From NCBI RefSeq assembly GCF_004103755.1, contig NZ_CP035283.1:1922001-1986000 (forward strand): DNA of 64,000 bases, written 5' to 3'. Below the pieces are notes generated by a model. That model saw nothing but the letters and a program-made list of their open reading frames with translations. It had not been told where the DNA came from and did no database searches. The position numbers and the translations under genes were made by a program. The stretch comes from Caproiciproducens sp. NJN-50 (GTDB lineage: Bacteria; Bacillota; Clostridia; Oscillospirales; Acutalibacteraceae). Below, in pieces: positions 7,625 to 16,357 of this stretch (its first letter is position 1; every line of letters starts with the position of its first letter).

Positions 7625-9184
7625 TTATAAATCAGGTTGGTTATCCGGATGGAATGATGGATTTTCCGCCTCCGTCCGGGCTTCCTGCCGCTTATCCTTC
7701 TCAATTTGTTCTTTATTTATGTCCATCCATACATCCACATTTTTAATACCCAGCTTCTGGGGGTTGAAGTACGGCTCTTCTACGCCTTTCTTGCGCTGTT
7801 CCACATAGTCGCTGTACACCTTCACGACCTTAGGGAACAGGAAGACCAGCGCGATGCCGTTGACCCACGCCATGATGCCGAACATAACCTCGCTGATCGC
7901 CCAGGCGGTGGATGCCGTGATGTTCGCCCAGATAAAGAACGTAACCGGCATGATGATGCGGATGACCCAGATCATCTTATTGCGGGCTTCCTGGCTCTTG
8001 CTCCTGGCCAGATATGCCAAGGCGGACTCGCCCTCATAATAATAGGCGATGCAGGTCGAGAACGCGAAGAACACCAGTGACAGCGCGACGATGAAGCCGC
8101 CGATATGAGGCATAACGGTATTGGCAGCCTCCTGAACCCACACCACGCCCGCGGTTCCGGTGGCAGCCTGGCTTGCCATGACGGGGGAGCCTTTGCCAAT
8201 GTACATGTAGGTGCCGTCCGGGCCAAGGACGTTGAAGCAGTCGGTGATCAGAGCCATCACCGCAGAGCACAGACAGACCGTCACGTCGATGTAAACAGAG
8301 GATGCGTTGACGATGCCCTGAGTAGCGGGATGCGCGCACTCTGCCGCACCTGCGGACGGAGGCGTCTCGCCGAAACCGGAGCCGCTGGAGTTAACGGCAC
8401 GCTTCACGCCGTAAGAGAACGCCGCGCCGAACAGGCCGCCGAAAACGGCATGGGTACTGAAGGCGCTGGTGAAAATCAGGCTGAGCAGGCCGGGGATCTT
8501 GCTGCCGTTCGCCACCAGAACAATAATGGTCAAAATCGCATAGACGACCGTCATGATCGGAACAATGATGGTCGAAAACTTTGCAATTCTGCGCACGCCG
8601 CCGGAGATAACCAGGAACAGCATGACCGCCACGACTGCGCCGGAGATTGCCGGGCTAATGCCCAGGCTGTTCTGGAATGCCATGCCGATGTTGTTTGCGC
8701 TGGGTCCGGTGACGATCAGAGGCACGCCGATCAGGGCCAGCAGAGCGAAAACGATTGCCAGCGGCCTCCAGCCGAGTCCCCTTTCCATATAGTTGTACGG
8801 ACCGCTGCGGTACTGGCCGTCCTGACGGACCTTGTAGATCTGGCCAAGGCTGTTCTCCGCGTAGGCGATGGCGGAGGTCAGCAGCGCGGTGATAATCATC
8901 CAGAAGGGAGCGCCGGGTCCGCCGTACATGATCGCGACCATGACGCCGCCGATGTTGCCGACCGCGACGCGGTACGCTACCACCGTGCAAAAGGTCTCAA
9001 ACGGAGAAATGCCTTCCACAGACCCGCCGCCGGATTTCAGCAGTTTCCACTGCAGCCTCCAGTGTCTCACAGTGCCGAACTTCATCGCAATGCAGTAGCA
9101 GATACTCGTAATAAATATCAGCGCGATAAGCGGGGTTGCCCATAGCATGTTGTCAACTTTAAAAATGAACGATGCAAAATCCAT
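7625..9184 (-). CDS. Alanine/glycine:cation symporter (AGCS family)
   Basis: A 519-residue membrane protein with ten or more hydrophobic segments. Its core is typical of the AGCS family: GNIGGVMVAIMYGGPGAPFWM near residue 75 and the long motif containing SSGSGFGETPPSAGAAECAHP near residue 270. The family imports alanine, glycine or D-alanine with Na+ or H+. ATG at 9184 has GGAG nearby. It is the last gene of the glycyl radical enzyme operon, 37 bases after the TIM-barrel gene, so the imported compound may be related to that pathway. The C-terminal tail after about residue 465 is hydrophilic and charged. Confidence 0.93.
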   Translation of the reverse strand: MDFASFIFKVDNMLWATPLIALIFITSICYCIAMKFGTVRHWRLQWKLLKSGGGSVEGISPFETFCTVVAYRVAVGNIGGVMVAIMYGGPGAPFWMIITALLTSAIAYAENSLGQIYKVRQDGQYRSGPYNYMERGLGWRPLAIVFALLALIGVPLIVTGPSANNIGMAFQNSLGISPAISGAVVAVMLFLVISGGVRRIAKFSTIIVPIMTVVYAILTIIVLVANGSKIPGLLSLIFTSAFSTHAVFGGLFGAAFSYGVKRAVNSSGSGFGETPPSAGAAECAHPATQGIVNASSVYIDVTVCLCSAVMALITDCFNVLGPDGTYMYIGKGSPVMASQAATGTAGVVWVQEAANTVMPHIGGFIVALSLVFFAFSTCIAYYYEGESALAYLARSKSQEARNKMIWVIRIIMPVTFFIWANITASTAWAISEVMFGIMAWVNGIALVFLFPKVVKVYSDYVEQRKKGVEEPYFNPQKLGIKNVDVWMDINKEQIEKDKRQEARTEAENPSFHPDNQPDL

Positions 9185-9221
9185 TTTTCATTCTCCATTC
9201 TTTCTATATGGATTGTGTTGA

Positions 9222-10154
9222 TTACCGGCCGCGCACGCCGATGTCCAGAACGTTGTGCATATACTCGATGCTCTCCTTAAGGCTCTTTAGCTCCAGTTTC
9301 CTCCCCTCTTCGATGCTGTAGCCGCTCAGCGGCAGTTCGATCTCCAGGTCGATGGTATCCAGCTCCTCGGGGGCCTCGGCCCGCAAAATCTGCATAATCT
9401 TCAAGCAGTCCACGTCGCCCTGACCGATGGCGGTGCCCAAGGAATGAGTGCCGTCCGGGTCGGTGACGATCCTGTTGTCGCAGAAGTGGACGCAGTAGCA
9501 GTAAGGAGCCATCTTGCGCACGCACTCCTCGATTCCCTCCATCAGAACCAGGCAGTTGATGGTATCGCAGCAGGCGCCGATCAGGGGATGGGCCAGTTGT
9601 TTCACAAGCCAGATAACTTCGTCGGCAAAGGTATCGCAGTGGTTTTCGATCGCTACCTTCATGTTGTACTTTTCCATCAGGGGAATATTTTTCTTGAACT
9701 GTTCATAGCGGTCACACAGCTGAACCATGACCTCCGGGCACATGCAGGAGTGGCTGGCGGGCTTGGGATGTTCCGTGTCCAGGCTGAACTTTACCAGTTT
9801 GGCACCGATGGCATGGCCTACCCTCAGAGCTTCCTCCACCGTGGCGTTGACCCGGGGATCGCTGGGGGCATTGAAGGATATGTTCAGCTCCAGATCCAGG
9901 CCGTGCTTTTCGGCATTTGCCTTAACGGCTGCCAGATGCTCCGGACTCAAATCGTTGTCCAGATCCACCAGGGTGATATGCAGTACGTCCAGCCCAACCT
10001 CCACAGCCAAATCCAACAATTTGTCAAAAGAGAGCACTTTCTCAAAGGCGTGATGTTCTCCATAGGTCTGGAACCCCCAACTCTCGCCGCAGCCGCTCAG
10101 GTGAAGGGTATAACTATGCATGCCTAACTTAAATTGCCGTTTTGCATTTTTCAT
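9222..10154 (-). CDS. Sugar phosphate isomerase/epimerase-like TIM-barrel protein
   Basis: I chose ATG at 10154 (MKNAKRQFKLGMHSYTLHL), with GGGGAGTG 7 bases upstream, giving 310 residues, a normal length. The protein has the AP endonuclease family 2 barrel layout: DVLHITLVDLDND, LELNISFN, AKLVKFSLD, VAIENHCDTF, LIGACCDTINCL and HFCDNRIV, with the acidic and His residues at strand ends that bind metal in xylose isomerase-like proteins. These enzymes isomerise or epimerise sugars, keto acids or inositol derivatives. It follows the AraC gene in the glycyl radical enzyme operon. The substrate is unknown. Confidence 0.85.
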   Translation of the reverse strand: MKNAKRQFKLGMHSYTLHLSGCGESWGFQTYGEHHAFEKVLSFDKLLDLAVEVGLDVLHITLVDLDNDLSPEHLAAVKANAEKHGLDLELNISFNAPSDPRVNATVEEALRVGHAIGAKLVKFSLDTEHPKPASHSCMCPEVMVQLCDRYEQFKKNIPLMEKYNMKVAIENHCDTFADEVIWLVKQLAHPLIGACCDTINCLVLMEGIEECVRKMAPYCYCVHFCDNRIVTDPDGTHSLGTAIGQGDVDCLKIMQILRAEAPEELDTIDLEIELPLSGYSIEEGRKLELKSLKESIEYMHNVLDIGVRGR

Positions 10155-10246
10155 CTTAGTACACTCCCCGTTTATAAAATATTTGAGCACTTATAAAAAC
10201 AGCGCATTCTGGTCAGAGTCGCAATGATTCTGTCTTTGTTCAGATA

Positions 10247-10885
10247 TCAGCCGATTCTTTTGAAACAGGGGCAATCCCGATATGCTTTGGGGGTCATACC
10301 AGTGATACCGTGGAAAGCGCGGGTAAATGTGGAGTTGCTGCTGTATCCCACCATGACTGCAATTTCCATTACACTGAAACTGGTCCCTTCCAACAGCTCT
10401 TTTGCCCGATCAATCCGGATGCGGCGCAGATAAAAGCTGGGAGAAAAACCGGTCTGCTGCTTGAACCAGCTATTATAATAAGTAACATTGTAGCTTTCAA
10501 TCTCCGCCAGCTGATTGACGGTAATAGGCCGATCATAATGCTCACCGATATAGCGGATCGACGGCGAGGCACAGTTCTCAATCAGCTTACTGTACAGATA
10601 GCTGTACAAGTAGCGCACCGATCTGCTGTCGGGGTTCTGTCTCAGTTCCGTCTGGATTAACTCCACCAGTTGCGTAACCTGTTCGCGCATAGGGACAATC
10701 ATCGGGTTTGACAGCAGCGCGGCGTCCCGGTTTTCTGAAATGTCTCCGGAGAGATTGATGACCAGCAGTTTACCCAGATAATCGCACCGGTGAGCCATGC
10801 CGGCCGGAATAAAGCAGAGCTCCCCGCGTGTCACCTCGTATTCAGAATTTCCTACCCGGATTTTCATCGTCTCCTGCAGCGGCAC
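10247..10885 (-). CDS. AraC-family transcriptional regulator, start uncertain
   Basis: The C terminus has two helix-turn-helix units of the AraC type (ITVNQLAEIESYNVTYYNSW and SVMEIAVMVGYSSNSTFTRA). The N-terminal part is a cupin-like effector domain (GELCFIPAGMAHRC). The given 5' end is a GTG inside the cupin domain. The same frame continues upstream, without a stop, to the stop of the activase gene at 11060, and that extension (VNIHVFRECSGEHIHDYPQI) looks like genuine cupin sequence. It contains no ATG, GTG or TTG before the stop. The true start is therefore non-standard, lost, or hidden by a frameshift near the ATG at about 11023. It may regulate this operon. Confidence 0.8.
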   Translation of the reverse strand: MPLQETMKIRVGNSEYEVTRGELCFIPAGMAHRCDYLGKLLVINLSGDISENRDAALLSNPMIVPMREQVTQLVELIQTELRQNPDSRSVRYLYSYLYSKLIENCASPSIRYIGEHYDRPITVNQLAEIESYNVTYYNSWFKQQTGFSPSFYLRRIRIDRAKELLEGTSFSVMEIAVMVGYSSNSTFTRAFHGITGMTPKAYRDCPCFKRIG

Positions 10886-11059
10886 AAGGATCTGCGGATA
10901 ATCATGGATATGTTCTCCGCTGCATTCACGAAAGACATGGATATTTACTTTCTGATTCGTGAGATTCTCACCCCAAACAGCAGTTCTGAAAAGAACATAG
11001 TCTATTTCCGATTGGATGCATAAATTACCAGGCGCGAGGTGCCTAACACGGTCGTCCCA

Positions 11060-11839
11060 TCATAGAACCTGGTCCACAAAATGTCTTACCTCCTCCCGGC
11101 ACCAAAGCATGTGCTCCGGTGCGGGAATCTGGAGCGCCTCCAGCGGGTAGGGCCGTCCTAATTTTTTATAGGTTTCCGCCCCCAGCCGGTGGTACGGCAG
11201 CAGTTGGACATGATCCAAACGGCGCAGCCTGGCGCAAAATTCTCCCATTTTGTCCAGTTCCTCCCGGGAATCATTGATACCTGGAATGATGGGCCTCCGG
11301 ACTACGAGACGGAAGCTGCCCTCCGCCTCGTTGGTCTTCAGGAGGTTCTGCAAAATCAAATCGTTGTCTGTGCCGCAGTAGCGCTTATGCAGATCATTGC
11401 TGAACAGCTTCAGGTCCACAAACACCGTATTGACATGGGGCAGTATCATACAAACGCGTTCCCAGGGCGCAAAAAACGATGTTTCGATGGCGGTATTCAT
11501 GCACTCCATCCGGGAATTTTTCAGCAGGGCCAAAGTGAACTCCGGCTGGGCCAGGGGTTCTCCCCCCGACACGGTAATGCCGCCGGTGGAGATAAAAAAG
11601 AACAGAGAATCTTTTCGGAGTTCCCTCACCACATCTTCCACTGTCATCACGGTTCCGTATACGTTGTCAGCCGTCCGTTCGATTTCAAAAGACTGGCTTT
11701 CCGGAGTGGAGCACCATTGGCAGCGCAATGGGCAGCCTTTCAAAAATACGACCGTGCGAAAGCCTTCTCCGTCGTAGACTGAGGACCGTTCAATCCTCAA
11801 TACCATCCCCTGTCTGTCTTTATCGAATAGTTCCATCAT
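11060..11839 (-). CDS. Glycyl radical enzyme activating enzyme (radical SAM)
   Basis: About 260 residues. The radical SAM cluster motif is GCPLRCQWCS (Cys-x3-Cys-x2-Cys), followed after about 45 residues by GGITVSGGEP, which binds S-adenosylmethionine. This is the pyruvate formate-lyase activase family, which abstracts hydrogen from a glycine of the partner enzyme. The partner gene is directly upstream (66 bases). Unlike many activases of dehydratase-type glycyl radical enzymes, there is no inserted eight-iron ferredoxin domain between the two motifs, so it is a short PflA-like version. ATG at 11839 is 12 bases from AGAGGT; a TTG at 11848 is possible. Confidence 0.93.
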   Translation of the reverse strand: MMELFDKDRQGMVLRIERSSVYDGEGFRTVVFLKGCPLRCQWCSTPESQSFEIERTADNVYGTVMTVEDVVRELRKDSLFFFISTGGITVSGGEPLAQPEFTLALLKNSRMECMNTAIETSFFAPWERVCMILPHVNTVFVDLKLFSNDLHKRYCGTDNDLILQNLLKTNEAEGSFRLVVRRPIIPGINDSREELDKMGEFCARLRRLDHVQLLPYHRLGAETYKKLGRPYPLEALQIPAPEHMLWCREEVRHFVDQVL

Positions 11840-11905
11840 CAAAGTCAAATAACCTCTTCGTTAATAATTCCATTGCGTTACCGTGTTTCCCTTCCAATTT
11901 TGACG

Positions 11906-14302
11906 TTATCTGCCGCAGCCGCAGCTGCTCCAGCTGCTGATTTCAGTCCGGCCGATGATCTCATCCTGAACGTCCTTGCCCAGTTCCACGAAGAACGCGG
12001 TGTACCCAGCCACGCGGATCAGCAGGTCCTTATGCTTCTCTGGGTGGGCCTGGGCATCCAGCAGCGTCTGGCGGTCCACTACGTTGAACTGGACATGATA
12101 CACATCCAGCGTACACAGGGTCTTCAGCAGGTTCATCCCGTGGACAAGGCCGTCTTCGCCGGCCAGAATGGCGGGCTCCAGCTTCATGTTTAACTGAGTG
12201 CCCTGCGTGTAGCGCGCGTGAGGAATATGGCTGACGGACTTGAGCAGAGCGGTAGGGCCGTGAGTATCGGTGCCGCCGGTGGCGCCGATCCCGTCGGTCA
12301 GGGGTGTCCAGGCCCGGCGGCCGGAAGGCAGGGCGCCGACCCACTCGCCGATGGGCGTATTGCCGGAAACGGGCAGCATGCCGCAAGTCATCCTGCCGAA
12401 CTTGGTGTCATACTTCTCGAACTGGTCGACGACGTAGGTGAACACCTCGCCCACGCAGAAGTCGGCCCGATCATCGTCATTGCCGTATTTGGGGGCTTCC
12501 ATGCACATCTTCCGGACGTCCTCGTACCCATCGAAATTGGCCGCCAGCGCGTTGCACAGCTTTTTCATGGTGATTGCCTTTTCATCGTAAATCAGGTACT
12601 TCACAGCCGCCAGGGAATTGACGATGTCCGCCTGGCCCACGGTGATGACGCCTCCGCCGCAGTTGTATTTGGCGCCGCCCATGCTGTAATCCGTGGCGCT
12701 TTCGATGCAGTGAGGATAGGTCAGGGACAAAGCGGGCACAGGGCGGTAGTTCATACTCAGATAATCCAGCAGCTGGTTACCGGACGCAACCACGTCCACA
12801 AAGTAGCGGATGTGAGTCTTGACCGCTTCAAAGAAATCGTTGAAAGTCTTGAAGCTGCTGGGATCGCCGGTGGAAACGGACACCCGCTTGCCGGTCTTGC
12901 GGCTGACGCCGTCGTTCAGCGCCATTTCGACGATGCCGCCCATGTTGATGTCGGCCATATCGGTGTACTGCTTCATCCGGCCGGACAGGTTGGTCTCCAC
13001 ACAGCCGCAGGGATTCCAGTCCCAGGCCTCGCTCAACGGCACGCCTTTGTTCAGAAGCATGCGGATGCCGGCGTCGTCATGGTAGACGGCAGGCATGGTC
13101 AGCCCCATCCGGATGGCCTCCACTGCCTTGCGCAGGAAGGAGTCCGGGTTCTTTGAAATATTGTAGCGGATCGTCGTATTGGGCTCTTTGAACCGGACGT
13201 CCATAACGGCCTGGATCAGCATGTAGGACACGGGGTTGACCGCGTCGTTGCCGTACTGGTCGATGCCGCCCGCGGACACCTGGACGGTGATGCAGTAGCC
13301 GGCGGCATACTGCGCGGTGACCTCGTCCTGGAACAGGCTCAATTCGGCCACCTTGATCCACAGGCAGTCCAACAGTGTCTGCGCGCCGTCGTCGTCCAGG
13401 ATGCCGGCTTTCCTGTCGGCCTTGTAGTAGGGATACAGATACTGGTCCAGACGGCCCAGGTTGTAAGACGAGGCGTTCTGCTCCATGTAGATGGCATACT
13501 CGTAGAACAGGATGCTCTGGCAGGCCTCGTAGAAATTCCGGGCGGGATGCTCCGGCACCCAGCGGCAGACCTCGGCGATCTTTTCCAGCTCGGCCCTGCG
13601 CATGGGGTCCTCACACTTGGCAGCCATCTTCCCGGCCAGATCGGCATGGCGGTTGGCCAGTGTGACGATGCCCTCGCAAGCGATGAGCTCAGACTTTAAA
13701 AAAATGATTTTTTCAAGATCGCCCACATGGGCGTCGTCCAGCCTGGCCAGAGCTTCCTCCGCCTCTTTGCGAATACCGCCGATGCCCAATTGCAGCAGGC
13801 GCGTCCAGCCGGGCGTGGTCTCGCCGTAGCCGCGGACGGCCTTGCGGTCGATATAGATCATTCCGTTATCCCGCAGGGTCTCCATGTCATCGGGAGCCAT
13901 GGCTCGCCAGCGGTCCAACAAGCATTTGTTCTTCCAGTAATCCGAAACCTCTTCCTTAAAGATCTTTTTGCCTTCCTCGCTGAGGTAAAAGGGGTCGAAC
14001 TTGCGAGTGCTGATGGTGTCCAACTCCCTGTCCAGAATGGAACAGGAACTGTCGGCGCACAGGATACCGCATCGGGGTTTGAATCCGGCACCACCTACCA
14101 GCAGCTCATCGTCCAGGATATAGATGTTTTTCTTGCGGCATTGGTGGAGAAATCCGGTTGCTTTCTGTATGCTCCAAGGCTGGCCTTCCGTTTCCCGAAA
14201 GCCTTCGGTCAGATACTTGGCATTGTAGACGTCCATGTCCACCCGGGTATCCAGGTACTGTTTGCGCAGAGCCTCGATACGTTCCATATACTTTTTTGCC
14301 AT
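11906..14302 (-). CDS. Glycyl radical enzyme of the PFL/dehydratase superfamily, substrate unknown
   Basis: 798 residues, the usual family length. The thiyl-radical cysteine is Cys434 in NPCGCVETN, with Glu436 two residues later, as in eliminases and decarboxylases of the family. The glycyl radical loop is RVAGYTAFFVEL, with the radical glycine at 766, and EIIGRTE follows. Cys-Val-Glu rather than Cys-Cys excludes pyruvate formate-lyase itself. Among known members the local pattern is closest to dehydratase or lyase enzymes such as hydroxyproline dehydratase and choline lyase, but I cannot assign one. The C terminus has an extra tail, SSWSSCGCGR. The operon holds its activase, an AraC regulator, a TIM-barrel protein and an AGCS symporter, and is preceded by a sigma-54 promoter. 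Confidence 0.93.
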   Translation of the reverse strand: MAKKYMERIEALRKQYLDTRVDMDVYNAKYLTEGFRETEGQPWSIQKATGFLHQCRKKNIYILDDELLVGGAGFKPRCGILCADSSCSILDRELDTISTRKFDPFYLSEEGKKIFKEEVSDYWKNKCLLDRWRAMAPDDMETLRDNGMIYIDRKAVRGYGETTPGWTRLLQLGIGGIRKEAEEALARLDDAHVGDLEKIIFLKSELIACEGIVTLANRHADLAGKMAAKCEDPMRRAELEKIAEVCRWVPEHPARNFYEACQSILFYEYAIYMEQNASSYNLGRLDQYLYPYYKADRKAGILDDDGAQTLLDCLWIKVAELSLFQDEVTAQYAAGYCITVQVSAGGIDQYGNDAVNPVSYMLIQAVMDVRFKEPNTTIRYNISKNPDSFLRKAVEAIRMGLTMPAVYHDDAGIRMLLNKGVPLSEAWDWNPCGCVETNLSGRMKQYTDMADINMGGIVEMALNDGVSRKTGKRVSVSTGDPSSFKTFNDFFEAVKTHIRYFVDVVASGNQLLDYLSMNYRPVPALSLTYPHCIESATDYSMGGAKYNCGGGVITVGQADIVNSLAAVKYLIYDEKAITMKKLCNALAANFDGYEDVRKMCMEAPKYGNDDDRADFCVGEVFTYVVDQFEKYDTKFGRMTCGMLPVSGNTPIGEWVGALPSGRRAWTPLTDGIGATGGTDTHGPTALLKSVSHIPHARYTQGTQLNMKLEPAILAGEDGLVHGMNLLKTLCTLDVYHVQFNVVDRQTLLDAQAHPEKHKDLLIRVAGYTAFFVELGKDVQDEIIGRTEISSWSSCGCGR

Positions 14303-14347
14303 TTTTCAGATGAACCTCCTCCAAATAGATTTGTTCGTCTTAAACAA

Positions 14348-14364
14348 AGCAATGTTTGTGCCAA
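14348..14364 (-). promoter_or_regulatory. Sigma-54 (-24/-12) promoter of the glycyl radical enzyme operon
   Basis: On the minus strand the sequence is TTGGCACAAACATTGCT, with TGGCAC at -24, TTGC at -12 and exact spacing. It ends 46 bases before the ATG of the glycyl radical enzyme. A/T palindromes at 14536-14584 lie about 170-235 bases upstream. Confidence 0.85.
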
Positions 14365-14535
14365 TTTGCTATTTCGTGTCCACATACGCGGCTTCTTTTG
14401 TGCAAATGCTGAATTTTCTTGCGCGATATTGGGATGCCACATGACTTTTCATGCGGATTTTAAGCGCTCATTCCGTCCGTTTGCATAAAAAAGCAGCCGC
14501 TCTGAATATCGGGCGGTGCAGCGGTATTCCCCCTA
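14365..14535. other. Spacer between promoter and upstream palindromes
   Basis: Short stretch with no supported gene; it separates the sigma-54 promoter from the candidate activator sites and is A/T-rich in its first part. Confidence 0.4.
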
Positions 14536-14584
14536 TTTTTGCGCAAAAAATTTTGCGTTTTTGCATAGTGCAAAAAATATTTGC
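14536..14584. promoter_or_regulatory. Cluster of three A/T palindromes, candidate upstream activator sites
   Basis: TTTTTGCGCAAAAA (14536-14549), GCAAAAAATTTTGC (14543-14556) and GCAAAAAATATTTGC (14570-14584) share the half-site GCAAAAA with the pair at 2873-2920. They lie at enhancer distance from the promoter at 14348-14364. Common control by the activator encoded at 5269-6987 is inferred. Confidence 0.6.
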
Positions 14585-14774
14585 GGATTTTTTCCGCCGT
14601 CACGGCAAATTGCACAACGGTTCGAAGTCTTCTGCTGGATTGCACACAATACAAGATCAGGGCTTCGATTGCGGTCACTGTTTCGGTGATGAGCTGCGGC
14701 ATCGCTGAGAGATTGAATTTTTTACGCTCCGTTTCAGTCCCTGAAAGGTCGTCGAAATCAGCGGATATAAAGAT

Positions 14775-14809
14775 ATGCGGAGTGCAAAACAGCGTTTCGC
14801 GCTCCGCAT
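14775..14809 (-). terminator. Possible terminator after the opine dehydrogenase gene
   Basis: ATGCGGAGTGC and GCGCTCCGCAT can form an 11-bp stem with one G-T pair around a 13-base loop, about 150 bases past the stop codon at 14956. A short T-rich stretch follows on the minus strand. The remaining DNA from 14585 to 14955 shows no supported gene. Confidence 0.35.
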
Positions 14810-14955
14810 AAACACGGTCAGAGAGTTCAGGAGTCGAATTATTATGTCAGGCTGCAGCACTAATGCCGCCGCATTTGGAACAACACCCGGATTCTGCCGG
14901 CCAAACCCATGAGCCAGCGGGGCCGGACGATATTCAAACTATTTCCCCTTAAGTT

Positions 14956-16179
14956 TTACTTTGCGGTATACACGCCTTCGCGCAGATACTTCTGCAGCTG
15001 GTCGTGGGTCATATGACCGATGTCCAGATAGTCCAGCGTATACTTGCTGTCCTTGATCAGATCGCGCTTGATCATCACGTTGGCCAGATGGATCATGCAA
15101 TCGATGGTCGGAGTCGGGACGTCGTACTTTCTGCCAAGCTGCTGCATCAGATAGCAGCCGACGGGGACGTCTTCGGTGATGTAGCGGTTCTCGAGGCTGA
15201 ACGGGCCGTCGCCGTAGAAATTCTCGTACTTCTCCTCAAAGGGAACGGCGAAGTCGGGACCCATGTACTCCTTGCCGTACATGGTGGTGCGGGAGAAAAA
15301 GTCCTCGTAGTTCACGGTGCACAGGCCGATCTCCATCGCCTTTGCCAGGGCCTTCTCCTCCTCCCAGAAAGTTGCCTGAACCTCGGCGATTGCCGGACAG
15401 AGAGCGAACCCATACAGGGAGTAGTTCTTCGGGTCCTGGCCCAGAACCGTTCCGAAGTTCTGCATGGTGGAAACGCCCAGAACCGTGCCGGGAACATGGA
15501 TGACCGGGTTGACGTTGGAAAGGTTGATGTCCAGAACGGTGTTGCCCGCCACAAAACCGTCGCCGGTGCGGATCGCGTCCAGGGCCGGTATGTAGTTTGC
15601 GGATTCGATGAATGCGCCGGTATCGGTCATTGGCAGGGCGCAGCCGCGAATGGTGGTGATGCGGTCTTCCACCTTGCACTCGTTGGTGGTCACGCCGCCG
15701 CGATTGACAATGCGGACGCCGTAAGGGGCGGTATACCACGCGCCGACGACCACCTTCTTATTGAAGTTCATCTCACGCATCAGTTTGCGGCAGACAAAAG
15801 TACCGCAGTTGTCCGGGAAGATGTGGATGACCTGACCGTCCTCCAGCAGTGGAATCAGCTGGCGGAAGATATTCTCATGCGCCATGGCCACAGTGGCTAC
15901 TATAATGATGCCCGCGCCCTTGACGGCTTTGGCCAGGTCGCTGGTGGCCAGTTCCACATGGCCGACGCCGCGGCGCTCAAAGCCATAGTAGCTGAACTGG
16001 TTGCCGCTCAGCTTGATGCCCGTCCTCTCAATGTTGCGGAAATTTTTCTCAGCAAAACCGGGCTGGTCCCAGATGCGCACCTTTGCCCCGGCCAGCGCGC
16101 AGTCTCCGGCCATCGTTTTGCCAACACCGCCCGCACCCAGAACTGCAATGGGTTTGTTCTTCAGATAACTCATGTCCAT
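14956..16179 (-). CDS. NAD(P)-dependent opine dehydrogenase family protein (octopine/nopaline dehydrogenase type)
   Basis: 407 residues, start ATG at 16179 behind AGGAGGAAC. The N terminus has the Rossmann motif AVLGAGGVGKTMAGDCALAG for NAD(P)H. The C-terminal domain has NVNPVIHVPG, holding the catalytic His, and PTPTIDCMIHL, holding the partner Asp; these fit octopine dehydrogenase-type enzymes. The family reductively joins a 2-keto acid to an amino acid or runs the reverse oxidation. The gene is alone between its own promoter (16358-16386) and a possible terminator. Opine dehydrogenases in Clostridia are little studied, so it may act on another keto or hydroxy compound. A TetR gene lies upstream. 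Confidence 0.85.
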   Translation of the reverse strand: MDMSYLKNKPIAVLGAGGVGKTMAGDCALAGAKVRIWDQPGFAEKNFRNIERTGIKLSGNQFSYYGFERRGVGHVELATSDLAKAVKGAGIIIVATVAMAHENIFRQLIPLLEDGQVIHIFPDNCGTFVCRKLMREMNFNKKVVVGAWYTAPYGVRIVNRGGVTTNECKVEDRITTIRGCALPMTDTGAFIESANYIPALDAIRTGDGFVAGNTVLDINLSNVNPVIHVPGTVLGVSTMQNFGTVLGQDPKNYSLYGFALCPAIAEVQATFWEEEKALAKAMEIGLCTVNYEDFFSRTTMYGKEYMGPDFAVPFEEKYENFYGDGPFSLENRYITEDVPVGCYLMQQLGRKYDVPTPTIDCMIHLANVMIKRDLIKDSKYTLDYLDIGHMTHDQLQKYLREGVYTAK

Positions 16180-16325
16180 AATAATGTTCCTCCTGTTGTA
16201 AATTTATGGTGAAGGCATCGCGGCAGCCATGCCTTTTTCCCCCTCATGAAGTCAGACGGCCCTCCTCTTGCTTCGGAGTTTGATCGGCATCCGATTGCAG
16301 CCATAGGAGTAAATTGCTGACTATG

Positions 16326-16353
16326 ATTCATTGACTTTAATTCATTGACTTTA
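16326..16353. repeat. Perfect 14-bp tandem repeat at the predicted transcription start, candidate operator
   Basis: ATTCATTGACTTTA occurs twice in direct succession. Given the promoter at 16358-16386 on the minus strand, the repeats cover about +1 to +26 of the opine dehydrogenase transcript. This is a usual place for a repressor, and the TetR-type gene next door is the nearest candidate. Binding is inferred. Confidence 0.55.
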
Positions 16354-16357
16354 GGTT

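Noticed and set aside
8105..9145. 346-codon frame antisense to the AGCS symporter
   Set aside because: Composition dominated by His, Asp, Arg and Gln, typical of a reversed membrane-protein gene.
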